Origin: Calliopum simillimum
Taxonomy: Eukaryota; Arthropoda; Insecta; Diptera; Lauxaniidae
Direction of reading: 5' to 3'
Assembly: GCA_951812925.1 (NCBI GenBank)
Contig: OX638369.1
Location: forward strand, 19,001,329 to 19,065,328
Length of the DNA stretch: 64,000 bases
Shown here in pieces: positions 22,540-34,135 of the stretch. The notes under the pieces are model-generated. The model was given only the letters and a program-made list of their open reading frames with translations. It was not told the origin of the DNA and searched no databases. Positions within the stretch are counted from its first letter, which is position 1, and every line of letters starts with the position of its first letter. The translations under genes were made by a program, and so were the position numbers.

Positions 22540-23325
22540 CTCCTCGCGCAAGCTGAATTTTTTATTGATGAGCCGAGAGAGAGAGTCAAATCGGGCAAAT
22601 AAGGTGGAAGGAGAAGCAATTCGAAACCTAAATCATTAATTTAATCCATGGTTGCGATGCTCTTGTGGGCCGCCACATTGTCTTGCAAAAACAAAATTTT
22701 TTTTTCGCTTCATATGCGGCCATTTCGCTATGATTTCGGCCTCCAATCGCTCCAATATTGCGCAATTATACTCGCTGTTGATGGTTTGTCCTTTTTCGAG
22801 GTAGTTCACGAAGTGTATGCCATGACAATCCCAGGAAACCGACGCCATGACATTTCTGACCCATTAAGCCTCCCTCGGCCGCTTCGGAGCATTCGTGCCA
22901 GCTGCAGTCCATTGCCGGGCACTCATTCTGTTCTCTGGCGAGTAACAGTGAATCCAAGTTTCATCAACAGTTACCAATCAATGCCAAAAGTCCACCCGAT
23001 TCCGCATCTGCATGGCACTTTGTGCGCTCGCGTTCTGGTCCGGAGTCAGCAAGCGTGTCACCTTCACTTTCTGGTTGGCCAACACCATTTCATTTGTTTT
23101 TTTGAGATTGTCGTATGAAACCGCAGGCCTGTAGCTGTGGACTTCATTGGCAGTGAAGTTTCGGCCACTACGAAACTCTCGACACCAATATTTTGCGGTG
23201 TAATCTGAAGGAACACTAGCGCCATAATATTGATCCAACTTTTCTTTTACTTCCGTCGCCGTTTTACCTCTCAAAGAATAATGTTTTATGAGAGAACGAA
23301 GAACGTTTTTTTCCATACTCAACAT
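22540..23325 (-). pseudogene. mariner transposase relic, irritans-like
   Basis: The N-terminal HTH region is near 23325-23000 (SLIKHYSLRGKTATEVKEKL, KYWCREFRSG). The central part at about 22830-22700 reads CHGIHFVNYLEKGQTINSEY and LERLEAEIIAKWPHMKRKK. The catalytic block then shifts frame (remains of FLQDN..HKS), and PPYLPDL survives near 22585 without the final DF. Blocks and spacing match irritans-type mariners. The C-terminus is lost against repeat D, and no terminal repeats were found. A cut-and-paste transposase, now inactive. Confidence 0.85.
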
Positions 23326-23730
23326 GATGGCAGCAGCGCATTCTGGCGGGCAAGGGGGTTAGCATACTAAAAGTTTGTAGCCTCGCAATATCTTAAATGC
23401 CGAATTATTAGGCCATTCAAATTAGCCAAAAAAAATGGCTAAGTCTCGGAATGAGTGATAATAAGCTGAAAACAAAGTTTCATAAAATTTCGTGTCTGCG
23501 TCGTAAGATATTCAATGTCAAAGGTCACAAAAATCAGTTTTTTGCAAATATCTCGGAAACGGTTATTTTTCCAGAAAAATAGTGCAAGATAATTTTGTAG
23601 CTCTAGTAATTTCTATAAAAAAGTCTTGTAAGCTGTTTTCGTATGACTTAAAGTTTAGGAGATATTCTAATTAGAAAAGTGGTAAAGCTTGGTAATTCAT
23701 ACATTCGGTGTATTAGTGTGCATAGCAATA
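23326..23730. other. Gene-free flank interrupted by a mariner
   Basis: It carries short phrases such as CAAATATCTCGGAAACGG. The part right of the next mariner (25048-25200) has a similar style (GTGCCATAACTCATGAACG). Both sides may be one older repeat opened by the mariner; I could not align them. Confidence 0.3.
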
Positions 23731-25045
23731 CGTAGGGCCTAACAAAAGTTCGCTTGGTTGGTGTCATGTTATAAATTTTTAGTAAATCAAAAAATTGCGT
23801 ATTATTTGTTATAGTCTTACGATATATCATTTTAATTTTCAGAAATATCGGTCAAAATGGAGAGAAGAAAACGTAAAATTCGTGAAACAATGTCAGCAGA
23901 TATTCCAATGCCAACGCAGCAAGACATTCGGTTTGCTATTCTTTTTGGATTTCGAGGTAAGCTCAAGCCTATGGAAATATTTAATGAATGCCAAATAGCA
24001 TTTGAAGTTAATGCGCCATCCCTCGTGACTAGTTCCGAAGATTCCAGACAGGTCATTTTTCTGTGGAGGACGAACCTCGAGAAGGCCGCCCAAAATCTTC
24101 GACTGATTATGAATGTGTAGCGCTGGTTAAGTCTAAAATTGACGAAGATTCAAGATTGACCCAGGAAATCATTGCTGAGGAACTGGGCTTGAATGCCATG
24201 GCTGTATCGCAAATATTAAAAAATGATCTTGGATAGGCGGAGAAATCTGCACGATGGGTTCCTAGAATTTTAAGTGATGCTCAAAAAGAGGCATGTGTGC
24301 GTTTTGCTAAGTATTTTCTTGAAAAATTCAAAAACGGAGGGTCTAACACCTTCAAGAAAATCGTAACAGGTGATGAAGCATGTTTTTAGAAGTACGACCT
24401 TGAAACCAAACAACAATCCATGGTATGGAGCCCAGAAAGTGCAAGTCCACCTGTTAAAGTAAAGCAAAAAAGAAGTCAGCAACAAAAGTAATGATGCCAG
24501 TTTACTTCACCAGAAAGAAAGTTGTAGCTGCTATTCCTTTGGAAAAAGGTCAGACGGTTACTGCTAAGTGGTATACTGAAACCTGTTTACCAGAAGACTT
24601 CCAAAATTTATTTGGAAACGCCAAAAAAAAGGAGCTACGCCGCTTCTTTCTACATCACGATAATGCGCCAGCGCACACTGCTGAAAAAACGACAAATTTT
24701 GTTGCGCTTTCAGGCATCGAAGAAATTCGTCCCGCACTTTATTCCCCAGATCTAGCGCCTTGTGACTTTTGGTTGTTTCCAAAAATAAAAAAAAATTTGA
24801 GATGGAGAGTCTTCAACAGCAATGAGGAGATAATAAATGCGGTTAATGATGAAATTGCAAAACTGCAAAAAGCCGATTTTTAAGACTGTTTTTCAAGATG
24901 GATTTATCGACTTCAAAAATGTTTCAAAATAAATGGCGATTACATTGAAAAAATACAAATAGATCAAGAATAAAGTTATAAATTTAAAAAATTAAATTTA
25001 AAAGTTTTTTCAATTCAACTAAGCGAACTTTTGTTAGGCCCCACG
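23731..25045 (+). mobile_element. Nearly complete mariner (1315 bp) with TA duplication
   Basis: Left end CGTAGGGCCTAACAAAAGTT and right end the complement of CGTGGGGCCTAACAAAAGTT, differing at one base in 20; TA flanks at 23729-23730 and 25046-25047. Length is standard for mariner. It carries the transposase relic below on the same strand. Confidence 0.9.
23857..24882 (+). pseudogene. mariner transposase (DD34D), frameshifted and with stops
   Basis: It starts at ATG 23857. The HTH part is followed by a frame change near 24035 into SVEDEPREGRPKS, then a second HTH region (TQEIIAEELGLNAMAVSQIL), a stop near 24234, and WVPRILSDAQKEACVRFAKY. The first catalytic Asp is in VTGDEACF, followed at once by a stop. 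The second Asp is in HHDNAPAHTA and the third in YSPDLAPCDFWLF, with 34 residues between them, the mariner spacing. The final stop is after KLQKADF. The copy is inactive but recent enough for all catalytic residues to be readable. Subfamily not assigned. Confidence 0.9.
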
Positions 25046-25047
25046 TA

Positions 25048-26957
25048 TATTAATTTTTAAAGTGCCATAACTCATGAACGATGCTTCGCACTAACAAAAC
25101 TACCAATTAATAGGGAATCGTGTGATCTATAAATGATAAGCAAAATATGTACACATACAATTTACCGTTTGGGAGTTATTCCATAAAGTATAAGAAAATG
25201 TAAAAAAATCTGTTTTTATAGAATAAGAGCGTCAATTTCAGGAGTTTAAATTCTCCGTGTGCAAATTATTGTGTTTTTTTTTTCTTTCATGCAAAATTTG
25301 ATTCTCACTGTATACATACACTGATAGAAGTGAAAACATTTATTTTGATTGAAACAATTTTCGTTTTCCACAGAAATAACAATTTCGGCATTTTGGCCAT
25401 CATTTACATTTTAAGTTGGTACCGTGGCAGGAGTGAGCGGAGGTAAAATCAATTTGCGCTTAAAATTTTCGCTGAAAATTTTACTTTGACAATTTCAACA
25501 AGATCACAATGTAAATGTTTTGGCTTTTTAGCTGCTATTCGATTTTTCCCAAACTAAATGGACTTATTTTTCTAAGAAAATACAAATTTTATGTTTTTAT
25601 TGTTGTTGTCTGCTGTGTTAGCCACCAAACTTAAAAAGCAATGCGGCAATTGAACAGGAAAGCCAGCATTTTTTTATGATTATTATGATACGATAATGCA
25701 CACATACATACAGTCATATGTACGTATAAGAGACGATGTGCATACGAATAGAAAATTTTTACTAAATATCCAATATTGAGATGTACATATACGTATCTAC
25801 TGAATTTACCCAGTAGAAATCGAATTTGGTTCAGAACAAATTTGTTCTAAGTATAAGGGTTTAATCAACTTTCCTTTGCTTCAAGTCAATTTTTGTTTTC
25901 TCTTTGGGTACTTTGGCTTTGTTTGCTATTACCGTTGCTGCCACTTTGATCGTCCATTTAATTCGGTGGAGTGGAAATCACTGACGACAAAACAAAATTT
26001 TATGTTTATTTGATGTTGGAAAACAAAACTCTTCAAAAAATGTGTTTTGTCATAAATCTGTTTTTCTGGAATTTTTTTTTAAATCAATTTTATGAAAATT
26101 GCATGGCAATTGATTGCGTAAATTTATTGTAGTTATTTATAGAAGTATTTTCAAAGGACTTTTTTCGAATAAATTTTTTGTTATCTATTCTGTGCAAATT
26201 TCTTGGAAAAAATTTTACTCACACAATGCTCACATTCACAAGTTATAAATTCTTCAATTTGCCGCAAGTCTTTGGAATTTAAAATGCAGGACGAATACTG
26301 TTTTAATATGTCCCTTGGATTACCAAAAAGGGGCACAACACAGCATATGCATCACATTTGTTTTTACATATAGGTACATGTAAAAGTTTGATTGGATTTC
26401 AAAATTGGGATTTGTTTGTCTTTAGACGCCAGCATGTAGATTTTATAATATAAGATGCCCTGCAAATGACTATACATTTTGTCGGAATTATTCGCAGCGG
26501 TAAAATTGTATATTGATACATGTCTTAATTGCATAAGTTCCTTTTCAAGGACCTTGATTTCTCTCATTGGATACTTTGACTCTTAGATTTACTTCTCCAA
26601 CTACTTTTTACACGTGACTTCTGCGATACTATGTTATTCATTGCCTTGTGGGATTCATTCAAGGGTTTCGCGGATAGCTCAGTTGTAATTTGCTTTCTGC
26701 CGGCAGACTTACTACATTCGTGACTTTCACCGTTTTTACTTTTTCATCAATTGGATAAGAGAACGGCGGATCCTTTTGGCAGAAGTAGCTGACGATTCTT
26801 ATTGCAAAAATGTGGTTCAAGTGGTACTTATGATTTCACAAAAGTACTCTTCCCATTACCTTGTGCTCCGCTAGCAAGACCATATACACTGATGAATGCG
26901 TTAAAGAAATTGCGATGTGTAAGCAAAATAATATGAAACAAACAGCGAGGCTAAACT
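25048..26957. other. Mostly gene-free; possible eroded coding stretch at 26364-26900
   Basis: No repeat partner was noticed. On the minus strand near 26880 the frame reads VYGLASGAQGNGKSTF, which contains a Walker-A-like GAQGNGKS; Ser/Lys-rich text and a 67-codon frame ending at 26364 follow. Stops and frame changes separate the pieces. It may be a relic of a P-loop protein or chance. Confidence 0.25.
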
Positions 26958-27247
26958 GGAAATGCTACTGTTTTTTTCTGATGCACTTTGGTCCTCTTAT
27001 CTCGAAAATTACAAATAAAATGTTTTCGTGATATAAAATTTTGGTCGTTTTTTTTTTTTTAAGGTGGGCTCATTTTCTAAGCCATGCTTGTGGCTTGAGG
27101 TATGGCTTGGAAAGTGAACCCACCTTCGAAAAAACTACCAAAAATTGCAAAAATTCATATCTCGAAAAACTATTCATAAAAAATTTTGTTTGTGATTTTC
27201 TAGTTAAGGGGATCAAAGTGGTTCAGAAAGAAATAGTGGCATTTCTT
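26958..27247. mobile_element. 290-bp foldback element
   Basis: Left GGAAATGCTACTGTTT pairs with right AAATAGTGGCATTTC, continuing through GCACTTTGGTCCTCTTA and its imperfect complement. The core at 27061-27126 is a tight palindrome beginning AAGGTGGG and ending CCCACCTT. Non-coding. Confidence 0.75.
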
Positions 27248-27409
27248 GTACATTTTTTTTTTTTTAATTTTTTGTAAACTAGTGTAATAGATTTGAAATG
27301 TGTAAAAAACCAGCATTTCGAAATATTATATAAATTAAGCCATTTTACGCAAAGTGCGTTCGGTGCCTCATCTTACATGTATGATATTGACTGAAACAAC
27401 ACAGCTTAC

Positions 27410-27890
27410 TTACTTAAAGTGATTTAGACAGATCATCTCAAAAGAATTTGATGTAAACAAAATGAGCTACTAGAATCAACGAGAAATTTCTGCCTGACAA
27501 AGCTGCATGTAGTTTATCTGCCAAAATAACACATTCAATGTAAAGTGAGCAAGGCGAATCGTTTCAAACGAATTTCGTGCAAACAAAAGTAACTACCAGA
27601 ATCAATGAGAAATTTCTGACTGTAAGCACTGGAAACGAAATATCACATTTTATGTAAAGTGAGTTATGCAAATTATCTTCATCGAATTTGATGTAAACAA
27701 AAGTAACTGCTAGAAACAATAAGAAACTTCTGCCTGTAGATACTGCATATCCAATTTTAACTAAAATAGCACATCTAATGTAAAGTGAGTCGCATCATCT
27801 TAAGCAAATTCGGTGTAGAGAAAAGTAACTACAGGAATCAACGAGAAATTTCTGCATCTAAACACTATGGGCAAATAAATAAATACTGCT
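27410..27890 (+). repeat. About 120-bp satellite, four diverged units
   Basis: ATGTAAAGTGAG or a near match occurs at 27412, 27539, 27653 and 27779, each followed by AAACAAAAGTAACTAC, ATCAACGAGAAATTTCTG and ATAGCACAT-like words. Periods are 114-127 bp. No coding sense. Confidence 0.75.
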
Positions 27891-29144
27891 ACAAAAATAC
27901 GCTGCTTAAAGGGTGGCAGTATCATCGAGAAAGTTCCACCATACATTGCTGAGTGGCACAGTGAATATTAAGTATTTTTTGGGTGGTGTGAAAGTGAATG
28001 TTTTCGGGTTTAAAAAACTATATGATACTAACTTTCAAAAACATTGCTAGAATTTTAAAATTTTAAGCAAAATAAATTGAAAAAAAGACATGAGATTGAA
28101 ATTATTAGATAATTTTAATTGCATCAGACTCTGCTGAATTAATTCTTAAAAATATTATAATTATTTAAGTTTGAATTTCGTTATAATATTCATTTAATAA
28201 AAATGTATTTTTTTTACAAAAAAAAAATAAATTAAAATAAAAACTATTTCTCAACTGAAACTAAATATTTTCATTATAAATTATGATAATTATTTTCCAC
28301 TCAATCAAGTGCAAAATATTTCAATTTAAATTAACTTGGTAAAAAATGAGATGCATACAATTGCACAACAATAATCTTACAAACACATACATGCATTTGT
28401 GTATATTCTGATTAAACAACTAAAATACAATTTTGAGTGTAAACATATTTGTATGATTACACATACTATTGCTACTACATGTGGTGCAACTACTACAATG
28501 GCAATAAGAAAAATACATTTGCATTTACATATTTTGCATAAAAACATGCAAATTGCTATTGCAATTGTTTAATTGAACGCACAAAAATGTTGAAAATCAG
28601 TACAAAATTGCAAATAGAAAACAAGAGGGCATAAAAAATCATCAGCAACAAAAACGACTAATACTAACAATATTGTAGCAATTTTATACCCAGTTGGAAA
28701 AAATAATAGCGTTTCTGCACTTTAAAACAAGGATAACTTGGATTTCGGCCCTAGTAGAGAAAAGTTCAAAGTTCTTATTTCCTACAAGTTAGAGGCGTGC
28801 AACCATCTGTATCAATACTGACATTAGTTGTTATTGTAGTAAAGTGGTGAATCAATATGAACTTAAAATGATACAACAATAAAAACTGATTGGTCAAATA
28901 TAATTTTATGTACACTACAGCAAATCTATGAGACTCTATTATATCTATATATTTCGCCGAAAGTAAATAAAATGAGACCGCAGTGCTTACTTAATATTCT
29001 GAGATGATGAATTTTGCACTGAAGACACGCATTATTTGTGTAAATTATTTAAAGCACCTCTAAGTATTCAGATTCCTTTTCTGGTTTTATACAAAGGAAC
29101 AATAAAACAATGAATAATAAGTGATGAGCAAAATTTGTCTTGGT
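27891..29144. other. No gene seen
   Basis: AT-rich; a TTTATACCCAGTTGG phrase at 28683 recalls the start of repeat A but the rest does not follow. Confidence 0.5.
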
Positions 29145-29325
29145 CTTATGATCGAAAGGGGCGTGAAACACCAACATATTAACTATAAATTACCAAGACT
29201 CGAAAAATTACCAAGATGCTGATATCATTTCATAGCAGACTTGGTCTTAATCACGATGATCGTCAAGGCTTTTCAGTCGTGGTAATTTTTAGTTAATAGG
29301 TGTTTCGAGGTCCTGTCGAGCATAA
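29145..29325. mobile_element. Small inverted repeat with about 50-bp arms
   Basis: Left arm GAAACACC..TTAACTATAAATTACC (29165-29193) is complemented by GGTAATTTTTAGTTAA..GGTGTTTC (29281-29307), and the flanking ATGATCG/CGAGCAT words also pair. A short hairpin relic. Confidence 0.55.
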
Positions 29326-29540
29326 AATCATCCTTCAATTCGAAATTTGACATCCTAAAACCCCGTCTGGTTTGGAAAAATAAGGTTTCGAAATTTTGAA
29401 TACTCAACAATCTTTAGAAATTTTTTCAAGACCAAGACTCAATATCAAAACCAAGACCAACAAATTCGAGTTTGGGAGTTCCCATGCCCTCTAGTCTAAA
29501 TTAACAAAGATTCTGATTAGAGTAATTGAGTGAAATTGGG

Positions 29541-29688
29541 CAGCAGGCGTGTCCGTTGACCGATTTTTCTCATTTTCAATCCATTTCATCGAATTATTTC
29601 GCTTAGTTTTACCGTGAAAAATATTGACACGAACAGACGAGCATGGCTGTATCAAAGCAGGAGGTGACGCTTATCAGAATATATAAGT
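29541..29688 (+). repeat. Dispersed repeat A, right-end fragment
   Basis: It matches the right end of repeat A: GGCGTGTCCGTTGACCGATT, TCATTTTCAATCC, GAGCATGGCTGTATC, GAGGTGACGCTTATCA. Left part absent. It runs up to the mariner relic. Confidence 0.65.
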
Positions 29689-29779
29689 TTGACTAAAAAG
29701 AAAGGAAGGTAGAGGAAGACATAATCTGAGTGAAAAAAATCTTGCTGAATGCATTTCAGTATGTGAATTTCTTCTGAAA

Positions 29780-30735
29780 TGGAATAACGTATGATAATAA
29801 TGTGCAAAAAAATTCATGGCCCGATCCGTCGCGAAGTCGGAACTGACACCGATTAAGGATTTACTGAGTATTTAATGGGGTTGCAAGGTGCTGCGTACTA
29901 CGAACTGCTGCCGCGTGGGCTTGCCGCTTTTTAACTGGCATCGACGACGTTTACCTTCCGGCTGACGGATTAAAATGTGTTCACCAACCACGTTTGGTCG
30001 TATTTGTATGAGCTCTTGTAGTATGGGCTAACGGCCAACGTTCGATTAATCGAACACTAACTTTAACTCATACCTGGGCTTATCGGTTATTTACAGGTGC
30101 TGATTTTTGAATGCAAATGATAGTTTGAATATTTGGCTATAAAACCTCATCATTCATTTTTGTTACTGCCATTACTTTATATTTTAAATAATTTTTGAAA
30201 AAAAGGTCTATTGACAAAGTATTTTGCAATCATCCCCTCAAACTACTGGACGAGAATAGGAAAGTGGTTAATAATACAGCCAAAGGATCAAAGTAATATA
30301 AGGCACTAACTATCTTTCTGTTATCATTTACTTTCATAGTTTAAAAAATTATTCAAAATGGACAATTTTACTGTTCGATTAACCGAAAATGGGTTAATTC
30401 AGAACTGGACTGTAAATACTTAACAAGATTGAATAAGCGCTCAAAGAAAAACGTCCAGAATAAGTCAACAGAAAGGGCTTCGTCTCTTATCACGTCAACG
30501 CTAGATCACATACCTCTTTGGTGACCCGCTAAAAACTGATGGTGCTTTACTGTGAAATTTTAATGCATTCACTATACAGACCAGACCTTGCACCTTCGGA
30601 TTAGCATTTATTTCACTCGTTGCAGAATTATCTTGATGGTGTAAAATTGAATTCCCTAAAAGATTGTAAGGAGGTCTTGTCCGAGTTTTTCGAACAGGAA
30701 CCCCAGGAATTCTTTTAGGACGGTGTTATGGTTTT
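29780..30735 (+). pseudogene. mariner transposase relic split by a 0.4-kb insertion
   Basis: The first piece (29785-30060) reads TYDNNVQKNSW, then after a shift GLQGAAYYELLP, the WDxxG-YYELLP region of mariners. About 370 bp of unrelated AT-rich DNA follows (30060-30430). The second piece resumes at ALKEKRPE, then VNRKGFVSYHVNARSHTSLV, YRPDLAPSD, HLFHSLQNYLDG and SLKDCKEVLSEFFEQ. The second catalytic Asp is Val in HVNARSH. Several stops are present. The style is close to capitata/cecropia-type mariners. The interrupting DNA has short GATTAATCGAACA/GTTCGATTAACC inverted words at its ends. Confidence 0.8.
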
Positions 30736-30792
30736 GCCCGAAAGATGGGGAGAGGTAGAGCATAAAAGGAGAAACACAATTTCGATTGATCA

Positions 30793-31066
30793 AATATCAA
30801 ACACAATATTTTAATAATTTTCAAAATTTCTCGTAATTGCAACACCCATGAAAAATGCAACCAACATGAAATAACAGCAACGACTGATGATCCACTGCAT
30901 CAACTTTAAGTTCGATTTTTGTGTGTATGAGAAAAAAACAACAAAAATAATGTATGACTGTTGTAATTCCGGGAAATTTTTAAAGTAGTATGTTTGTTGT
31001 AGACGAGCCAAAATTTTACGCTGACTGCACTTCGCTAAATGATTTTGAAATCACTAATACCCTTGG
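30793..31066. mobile_element. Hairpin element, same family as 51404-51705
   Basis: TTTCTCGTAATTGCAACA on the left pairs imperfectly with TGTTGTAATTCCGGGAAA on the right. The right end TTGTTGTAGACGAGCCAAAA and the terminus ATACCCTTGG match the 51.4-kb copy. The left end is truncated at the mariner relic. Confidence 0.55.
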
Positions 31067-32099
31067 ATTATGTAATATCTGGCAATTTTTATTCCAGTCG
31101 AGGTAATAACTATTTGAAGAACCAGTGTTCCGAGAGAAGATAAATTGCAAGCAACAAAATATAAATTAATGACTTAATATGCTGTAAAAATCAAAGTACC
31201 TCCCATAACCAAAACATGCTCAATTTAACACAAAATTATTCAATTTACGCCATAAGATTTAGGAGTATTAATATGGAAATTTGTATATTTTTGCTGCTAC
31301 ATATACTCAATGTAAATATTCGTAAATATACTGTTTTAATTTTGAAATTTTTTTGATTGATGGTATAAATCAAAAGCAAATTGAAACTATTAGATACAAT
31401 TGATACACATAAATCAAGGCAAATAAATGCAATTCAAATGCTCTTTACCGCAATAAAAGTTCAAATCTGAATTTAAAATGAAAAATTTCCTAAATTTCTT
31501 TGTAAAACATAAATACAAATTTTGTAAGGTAATTAACCACAAATAGAAAATCAAAAGAGATTCAGAAGACAAAAGAAATAAAATGTAAATCATTTTATCA
31601 TACCACAATCCCTTACTACATACTTCTTTAGATATCTTATGATATCCTTAAATTACTGCAGCATAATTTGCTACAAAAAGTCTTTAACAATAACTATAAA
31701 TAAAATTTCCTAAATATCTTGTAGATTATCTGCCCTAAATGTCACACAACGACGTAATCCCTATGCATCTTTTAAGAATAATGTTTCAATCTTAACTCAT
31801 CCTTTTGGGTTGAGATGAATAGGTTACTTTATTAATTAAATCTTCTTTTCTACTGGTCGTTTATGAAATTGATAAGTTACGTGGTTAAAGTTCCACTTAA
31901 AAGTCAAAGTCAAAGTATACTTCGGTTGCAGATGCCCATACATACATACATATACACTGGCATGGTTGCAGCACCACTACATACAAACTCTCTTATGGTA
32001 TTCCAATATCATTGCATTATCCAGTGACACTTGACAAACTGCTTTTTTATTTTGAATTCACTTTGCCAGAGCAACAACGTAAGGAGTCGAGTGAAGCGG
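31067..32099. other. No gene seen
   Basis: AT-rich sequence with a short CATACATA tract near 31940. No domains or repeat partners noticed. Confidence 0.5.
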
Positions 32100-32330
32100 A
32101 GCTGAACTGAGCTGATTGCGACAGCTGCTGCAACAACATGCAACAACACAAGGACAACAGCTTGATGCGTTCGTTGTTGTTTCACAATAGCAACAACATG
32201 GACAACAACAGCAATAACAACAAAAATCAAACTAAAGATTTTACTTGTGATAATGTGGCTGCTGATGTTACTCTGTTGCTGTTGCTGTTGCCGTTGCTGC
32301 TGTTATCCCGCTGTCTTTCCTCATTCTTGT
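32100..32330. repeat. CAA/CTG-type trinucleotide tracts
   Basis: Impure CAACAA/AACAGC tracts (32125-32225) followed by GTTGCTGTTGCTGTTGCCG (32276-32300), opa-like on opposite strands and able to fold on each other. The two short open frames here are repeat by-products. Confidence 0.75.
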
Positions 32331-32644
32331 TGTAAAGTTGCCACACTGTGTACTCGTATGACAGCATAAAATCTTCGCTTACATATTTTATGTTTATCCT
32401 TAATTCAATGTCCTTGCAAGCAGTGATGCGCATCACCATGATGTCATTTGTTACTTTGGGTTATAACGAACGGTGACGGTACAGTGATTTGTCAGTTTGT
32501 GTCACTGTTTTTTGCATACGATTTTCCCAATATCGATGTTTGCTTTTTAAATAGTTATTCCTTGAACTACTCTGTAAATTCTATGGGTAGCTGTATTTCT
32601 AGGAACACTGTAGTAATGCAATTAAGCGCCGCTCGCTGCGAATG

Positions 32645-34135
32645 ACAGCAGTAAAGAACCTGTGGACATCAGAATAGCAAATTTTTACTACAATTATACA
32701 ATGCAACTGTTTTGAAAAAAGTCATCTAGTGAAAGTTATGTTGATGTCCATAGCACATTCTTCATTTGTTTAAGTATAAGAAGTGGTTACTATTACACAA
32801 TTCAACAGTTTTGAAAAAATCACTTAGTCTGAAGTTGTGGACATCAGATAAGCACATTTTTCATTTCTATTGCGGATAAGATTATATTTCAATTATGCAA
32901 CGCAATATTTTTAGAAAAATCATCGAGTTTAAGACTATGGACATCAAAATAGCACATTCTGTGTTAGTGTAGAGGATAAGAGATTGCGGTTATGCAGCTC
33001 AATAGTTTTGAAAAAATCATTCAGTTTGAAACTATGAACATTAGAATAGCACATTCTAAGCTGGTTAAGAAGATATTATGACCATAAAGTGCAATAGTTA
33101 TGAAAAATCACCCAATTTAAAGTTGTTTCAAGTTTTGGTCATCAGAAAAGCACATTTTTAATTTTTATACCGGATAAGAAGTTGTGGACAGTTATAAAAT
33201 GTAATGTTTTTTAAAAAATTATCGAGTTTAAGTTTATGGACATCAAAATAGCACATTCTGTATTTATATACTAAATATGAAGAGGATGTGGTTACGCAGC
33301 TCAACAGTTTTAAAAAATTCAATCAGTTTAAAGTTATGGACATTAGAATAGTACATTCTGCACAAGTTCAAAAGTTGTTTCTATTGTATAGAGCAATAGT
33401 TTTGGAAAATTACCCAGTTTAAAGTTATGAACATCAGAATAACACATTTTATATTTTTATACCGGATAAGATGATATTACGACAATGCTATGCAACAAGT
33501 TATGGACAAAAGAATAGCACGTTGTATACGCGATAAAAAGATTTTACGATTATACAGTACGGTGCAGTTTTGGAAAAATCATCCAATTTAAAGTTATGGA
33601 CATCGGAATAGAACATTTTTCATTTCTAGACAGCATAAAAAAATTTTACAATTATGCAATGTAATATTTTTTTAAAAAACATTCAGTTTAGTACTGTTAT
33701 ACAATGCAATAGTTTTGAAAAAATCATTCAGTTTAAAGTTATGGACATCAGAATAGCACATCCTCTATTTCTATACCGTATATGAAGATTTCACGATATG
33801 TAATAATTTGGTTAAAATCACCGGTCTTAAGTTACGGATAACATGTTGCACTTAAACAGTACAGGAAAAACTTTAGAAATGTGGACATCATAATAGCACA
33901 TTATTCATTTATGTACCGAATAAGAAGTTTTTACGATTATATAGTCTGAACGTTTGAAAAAATAATAAAGGTTAAAGTTGTGGACCTCATAATAGCACAT
34001 TTTTCATTTATATACAGAACAAAAAATTATTTCGATTACACAGTGCAACAGTTTTGATAAAATCATTCAATTCTTAATTGTGGACATCAAATTTCACATT
34101 TTTCAAGAACAATAAGAAGTTACTATAACACAGCA
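32645..34135 (+). repeat. Satellite array, about 15 units of about 100 bp
   Basis: The marker GGACATCAGAATAGCACATT recurs, with changes, at about 32653, 32843, 32938, 33036, 33138, 33237, 33337, 33427, 33503, 33597, 33743, 33882, 33981 and 34080. The rest of the unit has CCGGATAAGAAG, ACGATTATACAGTGCAA, AGTTTTGAAAAAATCATTCA and GTTTAAAGTTATGG. Units are diverged and some truncated. No coding. Confidence 0.9.

Noticed and set aside
32009..32335. Poly-Gln/Asn/Leu open frames
   Set aside because: They translate impure CAA/CTG tracts on both strands without a gene context.
32645..34135. CRISPR-like array
   Set aside because: Units are 90-100 bp and diverged throughout, with no short exact repeats and unique spacers; the genome is eukaryotic.
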